Positions 35,164-44,565 of a DNA stretch of 64,000 nucleotides are shown here, piece by piece. This DNA is from PALSA-1353 sp036267155 (lineage in GTDB: Bacteria > Planctomycetota > Phycisphaerae > Tepidisphaerales > Tepidisphaeraceae), in assembly GCA_036267155.1 (NCBI GenBank), contig DATAWP010000032.1:29008-93007 (forward strand). The letters are read 5' to 3'. Under the pieces are notes generated by a model. It was not told the DNA's origin. It worked only from the letters and a program-made list of their open reading frames with translations, and did no database searches. Each line of letters starts with the position of its first letter. Within the stretch, counting starts at the first letter, position 1. The position numbers were made by a program, and so were the translations under genes.

Positions 35164-37193
35164 GACTGCCATCCGATATGTAAAACACCCCAAAGAACAA
35201 GCAGAATCGCGCCGGCGATCAGCCAGCATCCAAAAAATCCCAGGAAATCATTCAACGTCCATTTCGCAAACTGCCAATTCGATCGCGGCAGAAGTTTTTG
35301 TCGATCGAACCGATGCGGCTGTTGATAACTCAATTCCACCTCTCGCGCATCCAACTCCGGCGTTGGCGCGATCGGCGTGCGCATCTTCGCGAAAAATCGA
35401 TCCGCCCGATCCAACTCCCGCGGCTTGGATACAAAGCTCAGCACGATCAGCAGCAAAAACGGAAACAATCCATCAAACCCCCACCGCACCGTCGTCATTT
35501 GCGCCTGGGAAAATCGATGCACCGGCACGCCTAGCAGATACAGCGCATAATCCTCGACGTTGAACCGACCGATTCCCTCCATCGGCGAACGCGGGTCGCT
35601 GGGATCCACCCGCGCGACCTGATCGAAGAACACCCCTGACGGCGGAACGGTCGCCGGCGTCTGAAGCAGGAGTGCCGGAATCCGCCGAAATCCCGCAGCT
35701 TCCGGCAGTGCCCGCGGCACGATTCCCATGACGACAATCCAGATCCCCAGCCCCCACAGGATTGAGGCGGCCGTGAGCCGCCGCCAGAACAGGATCAGAA
35801 AAATCGCCGCCCCGAAAAACGTGTTGAACGTCACCAGATCGGTGTAGGCGGACACGACATCCGACATGCCCAGCGCGAAAATCACCGCGACGATCAGCAC
35901 GCCGGCGATCGCCCACTGGCCCGCGCGCAGGTAATGCTTCTCCGATTTCCCCTTCACCAGCGGCTCATAAATATTCCGCGTCGCCAGCCCCGCCACCGAA
36001 ACCGCGTACACCCCCACCAGCGGCATGTGACCCAGCAACATTCCCGACAGCATCAATCCGAAAAGTCCCGGCCCAAGCAACTCGTGCGACAGCGCACCCC
36101 AGGCGTTGTCCGCATCCGCCAGCCGCAGCTTTCCCTGCAACACGGCGATTCCGATGAGCCCGCACAACATCCACGCGATCAGCACCAGCCGCTTGGTGAA
36201 TCCGCCGGAGATCATTCCGAATCGGGCGGTGTTTTCGTTCGTCGCCGAGCCGGCCGTGGACATGTTGTGCAACAGCCCGACGATCTGCACGAGGCTGGCG
36301 AAGGCGATCGCCACCACCGCGTACCAGGTCAGATCGCTGGTGATGTGAAACATTTGCTCCGGCACAATGGCATGAAGGCCGGCGAATCCACCGATCCGGT
36401 GCAGGCCCATCGGGATCAGCAGAATCGACATCACGAGAATGAGCAGCCCCTGCACCGCATCAGTGATTGCCGCGGCCCGCAGGCCGCCGAGCACGATGTA
36501 AATTCCCACGATCGAAGAGTACGCCAGATAAAACGGCAGCGGCTTCACATACGAAACGAACGACTGCAATTCCGCGTGCTTGCTCAGGCTGTCCAGATAT
36601 TTGAACCGCTCGGTGTTGCTCAGCGCCGTCTGGCCGTTTTCGATCCGGGATTTCAGGCCGCGATACTCGTTGTATTCCGAGATCATCCGGCGATCGGCCT
36701 GCGTGTAGTCCGACGCCGGCTTGAGAATCATCGCCTGCGCCACCTTGAAGGAATAGAAGTTGCCCATTCCGATGGTGAACAGCGCCATGAAGATGTTGAA
36801 CGCCGCGTAGGCGCTGGCCAGTGTTTTGCTGTCGAACCGATCGACGAACAGATCGCCCATCGTGATCAGCCGCGCCCGCCGCCACCACGGCTGCGTGAAC
36901 CAGAAAAACGGCGTGATGAACAGCGTCTGAAATCCAAACCAGATTCCCCCAGCGCCGTCCCGATACACCGCCGTGGAAACCGTCACCGCCCCCGTGGAAT
37001 CGGTGGAGTTCCCGAAATTCAAAAAGAACTGAAGCGCCCGTCCCAGCCGCCGGCCGCCGAGATAAAAATCGGACTCCTTCTTAACGCTGTGCGAAACGTA
37101 AAAGCCGATCCCCAGAATCGCCACTAGAAAGATCGCAATGACCGCCGCATCCCAAAGGTTCAATCCCCAAATCATCATCGCCATCGGGATCAT
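35160..37193 (-). CDS. Sodium:solute symporter (SSS family)
   Basis: The 677-residue membrane protein has about 13-14 hydrophobic helices. The SSS hallmarks are FYLGGRRLGRALQFFLNFGN near 50 and the paired-helix region with TDAVQGLLILVMSILLIPMG. A cytoplasmic insertion lies at about 180-220 and a large loop before the last helices. It probably imports sugars or oligosaccharides released by the linked lyases. Translation is coupled to the PL26-like gene. Start at ATG 37193; the 48 codons above are unlikely. It is divergent from the GH35 gene, with a 149-base shared control region. Confidence 0.88.
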   Translation of the reverse strand: MIPMAMMIWGLNLWDAAVIAIFLVAILGIGFYVSHSVKKESDFYLGGRRLGRALQFFLNFGNSTDSTGAVTVSTAVYRDGAGGIWFGFQTLFITPFFWFTQPWWRRARLITMGDLFVDRFDSKTLASAYAAFNIFMALFTIGMGNFYSFKVAQAMILKPASDYTQADRRMISEYNEYRGLKSRIENGQTALSNTERFKYLDSLSKHAELQSFVSYVKPLPFYLAYSSIVGIYIVLGGLRAAAITDAVQGLLILVMSILLIPMGLHRIGGFAGLHAIVPEQMFHITSDLTWYAVVAIAFASLVQIVGLLHNMSTAGSATNENTARFGMISGGFTKRLVLIAWMLCGLIGIAVLQGKLRLADADNAWGALSHELLGPGLFGLMLSGMLLGHMPLVGVYAVSVAGLATRNIYEPLVKGKSEKHYLRAGQWAIAGVLIVAVIFALGMSDVVSAYTDLVTFNTFFGAAIFLILFWRRLTAASILWGLGIWIVVMGIVPRALPEAAGFRRIPALLLQTPATVPPSGVFFDQVARVDPSDPRSPMEGIGRFNVEDYALYLLGVPVHRFSQAQMTTVRWGFDGLFPFLLLIVLSFVSKPRELDRADRFFAKMRTPIAPTPELDAREVELSYQQPHRFDRQKLLPRSNWQFAKWTLNDFLGFFGCWLIAGAILLVLWGVLHIGWQS

Positions 37194-37342
37194 GCTGGTT
37201 GCCGTTCTTCCGCGCTTCCAGCTTGGTTTGCTGGAAATTTCCTTTACTTCGATTTTGGCGATTCTACAGAGAAATAAACCAAAACTGCAACCTTTGGCGG
37301 CAGACTTGATTCGCACAATTTCCACGGGATAATTCACCAGTG

Positions 37343-39208
37343 ATGGGAATTACCACACGGATGCTGGCGTTCGTTCTGGCCATGACCGCCATCGCGCAGG
37401 CTGCGCCCGATCCCAGCGACGGCAAGCCGCACCAATTCCTGGCCGCCAACGGCCAATTTACCATCGACGCTCAACCCATCGAAATCATTGCCGGCGAAAT
37501 CCATCCGTCCCGCGTTCCCTATCAGTTCTGGGAAGACCGCATCAAAAAAGCCCGGGCCATGGGCCTGAATACGATAAGCGTCTACATCTTCTGGAACCAA
37601 CTTGAGCCGGCCGAGGGCCAATTCAATTTCCAAGACAACAACGACATCCGCCGATTCGTGAAACTGTGCCAGGCCAACGGTCTTTGGGTCGTCCTCCGCC
37701 CCGGCCCGTACGTCTGTGCCGAAACCGAATTCGGCGGATATCCCGCCTGGCTTCTGAAACATCACGACATCAAAGTTCGTACGGATGATCCCCAGTTCAT
37801 GAACTACTGCCGTGATTACATGAAAGCACTGCACGAGCAGATCGGCGACCTGCAAGTCACCCACGGCGGTCCAATTCTCATGGTCCAAATCGAAAACGAA
37901 TACGGCAAAATCGACAACTACCTTGCCGATCTTCGCCAGATGTTCATCGACGTGGGCTTCGACACCCAGCTTTACACCTGCGACCACAGTGGACCCGTCT
38001 GGAAACAAATCGACGGCTTGCCGGGAATCCTCCGTGCAACAAACGGCTTGCCCAACGCAACAAAACTCGACCTGGCCCAGCACGTCGCCGGCGGATATCC
38101 CGTCTACGGCTCGGAGGTCTACACGTCCTGGTTTTCCGTCTGGGGTGATCGCGTCGGCGGACCCAAAGGAAAAGCCAAGCCAATCCCCGTCCAAATCAAG
38201 GACACCGACTGGCTGCTCGATCGCCATCTTTCGTTCTGCTACTACATGTTCGACGGCGGAACGAATTTTGGATTCTCCAACGGCTCCAACGGCTGGCAGC
38301 CCGTCCAGACCACCTACGATTACGACGCCCCAATCGACGAAATGGGCCGCGTCACGCCGAAATTCAAAGCCCTGCGCGATTTATTCATCCAGCGATTGCA
38401 CGTCGATCCGCCGCCGATCCCGCCCGATCCGCACATCATTGGAATCCCCCCGTTCAAGGTCACGACCTGCCGTCCCCTCTTGGACTGCCTGCCCAAACCC
38501 ACGCTCGAATCCGATGATGTCGTGACGATGGAAGACCTCAACCAATCCTACGGCCTGATCCTGTACCGCAAGACATTCCCCGCCGGCATCAAAGGCAAGC
38601 TCGATCTGAAAAAAGCATTGGACTACACGATCGTCATGCTCAACGGCCAAGTCGTCGGCCAGGCCTTCCACGCCTATGGCCCGGACAGTTTTCAAATGAC
38701 CCTTGACCACAAGGGCCCATGCACGCTGGACATTCTGGTCTACAACCTCGGCCGCAACAGCGTCGGCATCAACCAATCCATCAGCCGCAAGGGCCTGAAC
38801 GAAAACCCCACCCTCGACGGCCAAGACTTAAAAGGCTGGCAAATCTTTTCCCTCCCGATGACCGACCCCGCCACTGTTCCCGTCCCGCACACGGTTGCTT
38901 CCGATCCCCCATCCCAAGCCCCCGCAATCTACACCGGCTCATTCAACCTGACCGACATCGGCGAAACCTATCTCGACATGCGCAACTGGCACTTGGGCGT
39001 CGTCTGGGTGAACGGCCACAACCTCGGCCGCTACTGGGACGTCGGCGCCGACCGCGGCCTGTACCTCCCCAGCGTCTGGCAAACCAAAGGCGAGAACCAG
39101 ATCACGATCCTCGAACTCGCCGGCCCGCCGAAAGATGCGGAGATTCAAGGCGTTACGAACCTGATCCAGGAACCGGCCCAAGCCTTCCGACCCTATCCCC
39201 ACTACTGA
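37343..39208 (+). CDS. Secreted beta-galactosidase, GH35
   Basis: The 621-residue protein has a signal peptide (MLAFVLAMTAIAQAA). The GH35 TIM barrel has GEIHPSRVPYQFWEDRIKKA, acid/base Glu186 in VQIENEYG and nucleophile Glu258 in GSEVYTSWF. C-terminal beta domains with the galactose-binding-like WVNGHNLGRYWDVG follow. It would remove galactosyl side chains of rhamnogalacturonan-I. Start: ATG 37343 rather than the GTG one codon earlier. It is a single gene divergent from the symporter. Confidence 0.93.
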   Translation: MGITTRMLAFVLAMTAIAQAAPDPSDGKPHQFLAANGQFTIDAQPIEIIAGEIHPSRVPYQFWEDRIKKARAMGLNTISVYIFWNQLEPAEGQFNFQDNNDIRRFVKLCQANGLWVVLRPGPYVCAETEFGGYPAWLLKHHDIKVRTDDPQFMNYCRDYMKALHEQIGDLQVTHGGPILMVQIENEYGKIDNYLADLRQMFIDVGFDTQLYTCDHSGPVWKQIDGLPGILRATNGLPNATKLDLAQHVAGGYPVYGSEVYTSWFSVWGDRVGGPKGKAKPIPVQIKDTDWLLDRHLSFCYYMFDGGTNFGFSNGSNGWQPVQTTYDYDAPIDEMGRVTPKFKALRDLFIQRLHVDPPPIPPDPHIIGIPPFKVTTCRPLLDCLPKPTLESDDVVTMEDLNQSYGLILYRKTFPAGIKGKLDLKKALDYTIVMLNGQVVGQAFHAYGPDSFQMTLDHKGPCTLDILVYNLGRNSVGINQSISRKGLNENPTLDGQDLKGWQIFSLPMTDPATVPVPHTVASDPPSQAPAIYTGSFNLTDIGETYLDMRNWHLGVVWVNGHNLGRYWDVGADRGLYLPSVWQTKGENQITILELAGPPKDAEIQGVTNLIQEPAQAFRPYPHY

Positions 39209-39321
39209 TGGCCGGCTACCCGGTGATATTCGCCGCCGATACTTTCAAATGCGGCCATCTCATAACGTCAACTTTTCCAGATGATTACGCCCTAAGTAAA
39301 TGCCATTCGTTACCGTCCTCT

Positions 39322-39669
39322 TTAGTTCTCCCCACGCGCACGGTTTCGAAGGAATCTGCGGAGGCAATCCGCGACTTTTCTGCGGTTAACGGTCTGGCAT
39401 TCCCATACGGTCAGCACATCCCAACCCGCATTGATGAGCTTCGCCAGATTGTCGGCGTCGCGCTTCACGTTGCCGCGGAACTTCTTTCTCCAAAGTGAAA
39501 CGTTCTTCCGAGGCATCGTGGATCGCTGGCACTTTTTGTGCCGATGCCAGAAGCAGCCGTGGATAAAGATCACTTTCCGCCGAGAAATGAACGCGATGTC
39601 GGGCCGGCCAGGAAGATCGCGCCTGTGCAATCGATAACGATAACGCATCCACTGGCCAAACGAGATCAC
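39322..39669 (-). CDS. vsr: Short Vsr-type mismatch endonuclease, translationally coupled to HigA
   Basis: The 115-residue protein matches the Vsr core: RYRLHRRDLPGRPDIAF (catalytic Asp), VIFIHGCFWHRHKKC (zinc and active-site Cys/His), FRGNVKRDADNLAKL and WDVLTVWECQ. Vsr nicks T:G mismatches made by C5-methylcytosine deamination. The first about 40 residues of typical Vsr, which include the intercalating helix (RSxxM..I), are absent. The GTG start overlaps the higA stop as GTGA. No cytosine methylase is adjacent. Confidence 0.8.
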   Translation of the reverse strand: MISFGQWMRYRYRLHRRDLPGRPDIAFISRRKVIFIHGCFWHRHKKCQRSTMPRKNVSLWRKKFRGNVKRDADNLAKLINAGWDVLTVWECQTVNRRKVADCLRRFLRNRARGEN

Positions 39670-39956
39670 GCGGCAAACTTTCGAATGCTCTTTAAACCTT
39701 TCGCCGTGCGCTGGGCGCGCCACAGATCGTAATTCTTCTGCAAGTTGAGCCAAAGCCGCGGAGTCGTGTTGAAAGCGATGGAAAGACGCAACGCCATTTC
39801 CGGGGTGATCGTTCCACGTTCGTTGACCAACTTCGATATCGTCTTCCGCGACACGCCGATGGCTTTGGCCAAAGCGACGGTCGAAAGGTTCAGCGGCTGG
39901 AGGTACAGCCTCTTGAGAATACCGCCGGGATGTGTGGGCGTTCGATGTTCTTTCAT
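39666..39956 (-). CDS. higA: HigA-family antitoxin (XRE helix-turn-helix)
   Basis: The 96-residue protein begins KEHRTPTHPGGILKRLYLQP, the usual HigA/VapI start. An XRE helix-turn-helix (STVALAKAIGVSRKTISKLV) and RGTITPEMALRLSIAFNTTP follow. ATG 39956 is chosen because it has AAGGAAG upstream; ATG 39977 is possible. HigA normally binds its own promoter and neutralises HigB, yet no higB is present and the coupled partner is Vsr. Confidence 0.85.
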   Translation of the reverse strand: MKEHRTPTHPGGILKRLYLQPLNLSTVALAKAIGVSRKTISKLVNERGTITPEMALRLSIAFNTTPRLWLNLQKNYDLWRAQRTAKGLKSIRKFAA

Positions 39957-39990
39957 GTGGGGCTTCCTTATTGCCATCGCTCGCTTCTTC

Positions 39991-40056
39991 TTTCCCCTCG
40001 CCCCGGACTTCGACGAGCTCAGTCGAGCCGTCCGCCGGGGAGAGGGTGAGGGGAAA
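39991..40056. repeat. Imperfect intergenic palindrome upstream of higA
   Basis: TTTCCCCTCGCCCCGG at the left and CCGGGGAGAGGGTGAGGGGAAA at the right are complementary, with a palindromic centre (GAGCTC). It lies between the ABC-transporter gene end and higA. It is a common genomic hairpin class whose translation gives LTLSPADGSTELVEVRGEG-like peptides. Confidence 0.7.
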
Positions 40057-40070
40057 ATCGGCATCGTTTT

Positions 40071-42110
40071 TCAAAAATCAAACTGATCGATATTACTCTT
40101 ATCGAACGTGAACGGCACGCCGAGCAGGACGTTGTCGCCGCGGACCTCGATCTTGCCGAGGCGGCCGGCGTTCAGCGATGTGTCGCCGCGGCGCAATGTG
40201 CCGTTCTTCACGGCCTGGGCGGTGTAGACCGTCAGGTATCCCAAATCCATCGTGTTCCATAGCACCACGGCGGTGGTGATGCCGTCGTGAACGTATTGCT
40301 TGTTCTCGTTCGGCAAGCCGAGGCCGACGACTTTGACGTCCGTGCGGCCGGACTGTTTCACGGCCTCGGCGGCGCCGGGGACGGCGGGGGAACAGATGGC
40401 CATGATGAGTTTCACGTTCGGGTCGGCGTTCAGCACGGATTGAGTCTCGTCGAACGCTTTGTTCTGCATGTCCTCGCAGGGGCGTACCGTCGTCAGTTTG
40501 ATGTCGGGGTACTTCGCCGCCTGGCGGGCCTTGATGCATTTCAGCCATTCGTTTTCGTTCGCGGCCGTCAGCGATGAGGTGATGATCGCGAATTCGCCTT
40601 TGTTGCCCATCGTTTTGGCCGCGTCGTCCATCAGGATATTTCCAATTCCCTCGGGCGTGGCCTGGTTGACGAAAAAGTCGCGGGCGTCGCTCTCGGCGTC
40701 GGCGTCGAACGTCACCACCTTGATGCCGGCCTGGCGGGCTTTGCGAAGGACGGTGGAGAGACCCTCTTTGTTTTCGCAGGAGACGGCGATCACGTCTACC
40801 CCGCGAGTGATCCAGGTTTCGACGATTTCATTTTGCTTGGCCGGGTCGGGATCGGTCGGGCCGTCCCAGATCAGGTTAATGTTCAATTCCTTGGCCGCCT
40901 CCTCGGCGCCCTTGCGGCAGGCGATGAAATAGGCGTTGCCCTTGCTCTTGGGCATCATCGCGACGGTGAGCGTTTTAGCCGGAGCGATATGCGGGGAGGC
41001 CGCTCCAGCAGGAAGATTCCGCACGAGCAGGAAATTTCCGCCGGCGACGATCAGCGCAGCGAGCAGGATCACGACGCACAACACGACAAGCTGCGAGTTT
41101 CTCATTTCAGGTTCCTTCGCGCCGATTGGGGGCCGCGCTTTTGGGGAAGTTTGCCGCCAATCGGCGCCGATGGCCAGCAACAATAATACACCGGTGAGAA
41201 TTCCCGCCAATTCCGGCGGCAAAACCGCGAGCCGAAGTCCGTTTTGCAGAATCGCGATCGCGAACAATCCCAGCAGCGTTCCGCCGATGCTGCCGACGCC
41301 GCCGAAGATGGAGGTTCCGCCCAGGACCACCGCCGTGATTGCGGACAATTCATAGCCGGTTCCGGCGTCGGCCTGGGCCTGTCCGAATCGCGCGACGTAA
41401 ATCACCGCCGCCACGCCCGCCGCCAGGCCGGATAATATGTAGACCAGGGCGACGCGACGCTCGACGGGGATGCCGGCATGGCGCGCGCCTTCGGGGGAAT
41501 ATCCGATGGCCGACAGCGATCGGCCGATAGCGCTGCGGTGCAAAAGGATCCAGAACCCCACCGCTGCGGCCAGAAAAATCGGCGCCTGCACCGGGATCCA
41601 ATGCCAGAAATAGCCCTGGCCAAGGTAGACAAAATCCGCGGGAAAATTGGTGAAATTATCCACGCCGCGCGTGATTCCCTCGGCCAATCCGCGGAAGAGC
41701 GAATAGGAACCGAGGGTGACGATCAGGGCCGGGATTCGGAGGCGAGTGATCAGCAGCGCATTCAGGCCGCCGGCGACGGCGCCGATCGCCACGGCCGCGG
41801 CGGCGGCGGACCACGGGTCCAGCCCGGCGTCGCGCCACAATTTTCCGAACATCACCGCGCACAACCCCAGCAGCGATCCGACGGACAAGTCGATGCCGCC
41901 GGTGACGATCACGGGCGTGGCGGCCAGGGCGATCAGGCCCAGTTCCGTGCTGATTCGCAGGTTCAGGAAGAGATTTTCCCAACTGAAGAAATTTTTCCCG
42001 ATGATGGAGAAGATCAGGATTTCCGCGATCAGCAGGGCGGCGAGCATCGCCTGTTGCGGCAGTGCGGCGCGCGCCGGCGCGGCGTGATCCATGTTCGCCG
42101 TCGCCGTCAC
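40071..42110 (-). CDS. Fused sugar ABC permease and periplasmic binding protein (rhamnose/AI-2-type)
   Basis: One uninterrupted 679-codon frame. Residues 1-335 are a BPD_transp_2 permease (GLIALAATPVIVTGGIDLSV, TAVVLGGTSIFGGVGSIGGT). Residue 336 starts a complete binding protein (MRNSQLVVLCVVILLAALIV signal/anchor, then TVAMMPKSKGNAYFIACRKG and a terminal FTFDKSNIDQFDF, like RhaS/LsrB). No stop codon separates them. GTG 42110 overlaps the previous permease stop (GTGA) and has GGGAGG upstream. An internal ATG 41105 with AAGGAA could also give free binding protein. The operon is ATPase, permease, then this fusion. Confidence 0.85.
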   Translation of the reverse strand: MTATANMDHAAPARAALPQQAMLAALLIAEILIFSIIGKNFFSWENLFLNLRISTELGLIALAATPVIVTGGIDLSVGSLLGLCAVMFGKLWRDAGLDPWSAAAAAVAIGAVAGGLNALLITRLRIPALIVTLGSYSLFRGLAEGITRGVDNFTNFPADFVYLGQGYFWHWIPVQAPIFLAAAVGFWILLHRSAIGRSLSAIGYSPEGARHAGIPVERRVALVYILSGLAAGVAAVIYVARFGQAQADAGTGYELSAITAVVLGGTSIFGGVGSIGGTLLGLFAIAILQNGLRLAVLPPELAGILTGVLLLLAIGADWRQTSPKARPPIGAKEPEMRNSQLVVLCVVILLAALIVAGGNFLLVRNLPAGAASPHIAPAKTLTVAMMPKSKGNAYFIACRKGAEEAAKELNINLIWDGPTDPDPAKQNEIVETWITRGVDVIAVSCENKEGLSTVLRKARQAGIKVVTFDADAESDARDFFVNQATPEGIGNILMDDAAKTMGNKGEFAIITSSLTAANENEWLKCIKARQAAKYPDIKLTTVRPCEDMQNKAFDETQSVLNADPNVKLIMAICSPAVPGAAEAVKQSGRTDVKVVGLGLPNENKQYVHDGITTAVVLWNTMDLGYLTVYTAQAVKNGTLRRGDTSLNAGRLGKIEVRGDNVLLGVPFTFDKSNIDQFDF
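41105..41118 (-). promoter_or_regulatory. Internal ribosome site and ATG for the binding-protein half
   Basis: On the minus strand AAGGAACCTGAAATG lies at the permease/binding-protein junction, giving a well-spaced Shine-Dalgarno and start codon inside the fused frame. It suggests that separate binding protein can be made as well as the fusion. Confidence 0.55.
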
Positions 42111-43048
42111 GCACGCCTCCCTCGCCGGGAAAATCCGTCCGACGCCACCGCCGCGAGAATGATGGCGCCCTCGATGGCCTTGTCCCATTGGGCCTGGCGG
42201 GTGAGGAACACCATGGCCGCACCGATGGTTCCGAGCAGCACCACGCCGATAAGGCTGCCGAACATCGTTCCGCGTCCGCCGGTGATGGCCGTGCCCCCGA
42301 CGACCACGGCGGCGATGACTTGCAGTTCCAATCCCTCGCCGGCGTTGGGATCGACTTCTGCGAACCGCACGCTTTGCAGCAGGGCCGCGATGCCCACCAG
42401 CGCCCCCATCAGCACGAAGACGCCGAAGACCAAACGCCGGGGCCTGATGCCGGCAAGCCGGGCCGCTTCCTGATCCGAGCCGACGGCGTACACCTCCCGC
42501 CCGGCCGCCAGCCATCGCGACGCCCATGCGAACACAGCGAATATGGCAATTGCGATAATAACGATCAACCCCTGGCCGGTGGCCTGCGATTGTCCGAACC
42601 ATTGGAATCCGGCCGGCAAATTGGCCACCCACTCGCCCTGGCGGACCCACGAGAGCGATTTGCCGAAGATCACCATGGTCGCCAGGGTCACGACGATCGA
42701 GGGCAATCCCATCCCGGCGACCAGGACGCCGTTGAGCGCCCCCATCGCCGCCCCGGCGGCCACGGTCGCGCCGATCACCACGGGGGTCGGCATCCCGGCC
42801 TTGGCGAGCAGCCCGGCGGCGACCGCGCAGACCGAAAATTGCGATCCCACGGAAATGTCGATGTGCCTCGCGACGATCACGAGCGTCGCGCCGATGGCCA
42901 TGACCAGCATGGGGGCCGCGTTCACCCACGTATCATGAAACTCCGCGTCGTAAAACCTCGGCGCCGCCACCGCCAAGACCAGCAGCAGCGCCAGGTAGGC
43001 CGCCGCCACCGATATTTCTCGCTTGTATTTTGCGAACTCGAAGCTCAT
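42107..43048 (-). CDS. Sugar ABC transporter permease (RbsC/RhaP/RhaQ-like)
   Basis: The 313-residue inner-membrane permease is of the BPD_transp_2 family, with about 8-10 helices. It has the family motif near the N-terminus (LVIVARHIDISVGSQFSVCA) and VVVGGTAITGGRGTMFGSLI near the C-terminus. It pairs with the permease half of the downstream fused protein to form the channel. Its ATG overlaps the ATPase stop by 4 bases, and its stop overlaps the next start by 4 bases. Confidence 0.92.
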   Translation of the reverse strand: MSFEFAKYKREISVAAAYLALLLVLAVAAPRFYDAEFHDTWVNAAPMLVMAIGATLVIVARHIDISVGSQFSVCAVAAGLLAKAGMPTPVVIGATVAAGAAMGALNGVLVAGMGLPSIVVTLATMVIFGKSLSWVRQGEWVANLPAGFQWFGQSQATGQGLIVIIAIAIFAVFAWASRWLAAGREVYAVGSDQEAARLAGIRPRRLVFGVFVLMGALVGIAALLQSVRFAEVDPNAGEGLELQVIAAVVVGGTAITGGRGTMFGSLIGVVLLGTIGAAMVFLTRQAQWDKAIEGAIILAAVASDGFSRRGRRA

Positions 43049-44565
43049 GCAAGGGCCCCCGAATCGGCGCGGCCCAGCGCCATTTCCAGCACCTTCTCCT
43101 GCGTTGCCTCGGCCCGATTCAATTCGCCGACAATTGTCCCACCGTGCATGACCGCGACCCGATCGCTCATGCCCAGGACTTCGGGCAATTCGGACGAGAT
43201 CATCAGAATGGCCAGCCCGCGCCCGGCCAATTCGCTCATGAGCCGATGAATCTCGGCCTTGGCGCCAACGTCCACGCCCTGGGTGGGTTCGTCGAGAATG
43301 ATGATCGCCGGCTCGGTCGCCAGCCAGCGGGCCAGGGCCACTTTCTGCTGATTTCCGCCGGATAGTTGGCCGACTGGTGTATCCACCGACGGGGTTTTGG
43401 TTGCCAATTGCTTGACCAATGCGCCGGCGATCCGGCGCTCGCGCGCAAAGTCCAGCATTCCCATTCGCGAGATTCGCCGAAGGATCGCCAGCGTGGTGTT
43501 GGCAGCCACGGGCATTTCCAGAATCACGCCGTATCGCCGGCGATCTTCCGGAACGTAGGCGATTCCCAGTCGGACCGCCTTGGCCGGCGAATTGATCCGG
43601 ACTGGTTTGTCGTTGACAAAAATTTCACCCGAATCCGCGGGGGTCAAGCCGAACAGAACGCGGGCCAATTCCGATCTTCCGGCTCCGACCAGCCCGGCCA
43701 ATCCGAGGATTTCACCGGCTCGCAATTCGAGATTGATTTCATGAATACCGGTTTCGGCACAGTTCAAATCCTTCGTCCGCAACACCACGTTGCCCACCGG
43801 CACGGCCGTCTTGGGAAACACCGCCGACAGTTCGCGGCCGACCATCATTCGAATCAGCTCGGCCTTGCCGGCCTGCGCCATCGCCAGCGTTGCGACACAT
43901 TTGCCATCCCGCAGAACGGTCACGCGATCGGCGATCTGAGGCAGCTCTTCCATCCGATGGGAGATAAAGATCATTCCAACGCCCTGCTGCTTGAGTTGCC
44001 GGATCACCCGGAAGAGGTTGTTCACTTCGCGCCCGGTCAGGGCGGATGTCGGCTCGTCGAGGATCAGAATCTTCGCGTGCGCCCCGAGGGCGGCGGCGAT
44101 CTCTACAAGTTGCTGTTGCGGCATGGTCAGATCGCGGATGAAGGATTCACAGGAAATGTCAGCCCCGATTTGTTCGAACAGTCCCCGCGCCACGGAACGC
44201 CGCCGGCCCCAATGAATCACTCGCCATGCCCCGCCGGCTTCAAGACGCAAAGCGATGTTTTCGGCGACGGTCAGGTCTGGAAACAGCGCCGGCTGTTGAT
44301 AAACTGCGGAGATACCAAGCCTTCGTGACAGGCTCGGATCGTTGTGTTCGAGGAAATGGCCGGCGACTTGAATGGACCCGGCATCGGGCTGTACAGCGCC
44401 GGTGATGATCTTGATCAGTGTTGATTTTCCAGCCCCGTTTTCGCCCACCAATGCGTGGACCTCTCCCGCTTCCAGAGCAAGGGAAACGCCGTCCAGCGCG
44501 CGGACCCCTCCAAAATGCTTGGAAATGGAGGTTAGTTGGAGCACCGCTCCGGCCGCCTGAGCCAT
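43045..44565 (-). CDS. Sugar ABC transporter ATPase with two nucleotide-binding domains
   Basis: The 506-residue protein has two ABC domains. The first has Walker A GENGAGKST and signature-like MPQQQLVEIA. The second has a degenerate Walker A region (GLVGAGRSEL) and signature LSGGNQQKVALARWL. This is the RbsA/MglA/RhaT layout. It energises the import complex of this operon. Start at ATG 44565; the 23 codons above are not conserved. It is the first gene of the minus-strand operon, divergent from the oxidoreductase gene. Confidence 0.94.
   Translation of the reverse strand: MAQAAGAVLQLTSISKHFGGVRALDGVSLALEAGEVHALVGENGAGKSTLIKIITGAVQPDAGSIQVAGHFLEHNDPSLSRRLGISAVYQQPALFPDLTVAENIALRLEAGGAWRVIHWGRRRSVARGLFEQIGADISCESFIRDLTMPQQQLVEIAAALGAHAKILILDEPTSALTGREVNNLFRVIRQLKQQGVGMIFISHRMEELPQIADRVTVLRDGKCVATLAMAQAGKAELIRMMVGRELSAVFPKTAVPVGNVVLRTKDLNCAETGIHEINLELRAGEILGLAGLVGAGRSELARVLFGLTPADSGEIFVNDKPVRINSPAKAVRLGIAYVPEDRRRYGVILEMPVAANTTLAILRRISRMGMLDFARERRIAGALVKQLATKTPSVDTPVGQLSGGNQQKVALARWLATEPAIIILDEPTQGVDVGAKAEIHRLMSELAGRGLAILMISSELPEVLGMSDRVAVMHGGTIVGELNRAEATQEKVLEMALGRADSGALA

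Noticed and set aside
32539..35325. 928-codon plus-strand frame opposite the PL26-like gene
   Set aside because: Antisense to a recognised secreted enzyme, with Arg/His-rich content and no motif.
42111..42929. N-terminal extension of the permease-binding-protein frame up to 42929
   Set aside because: The upstream part is antisense-like low-complexity sequence in another frame of the upstream permease gene; the coupled GTG at 42110 with GGGAGG is a better start.
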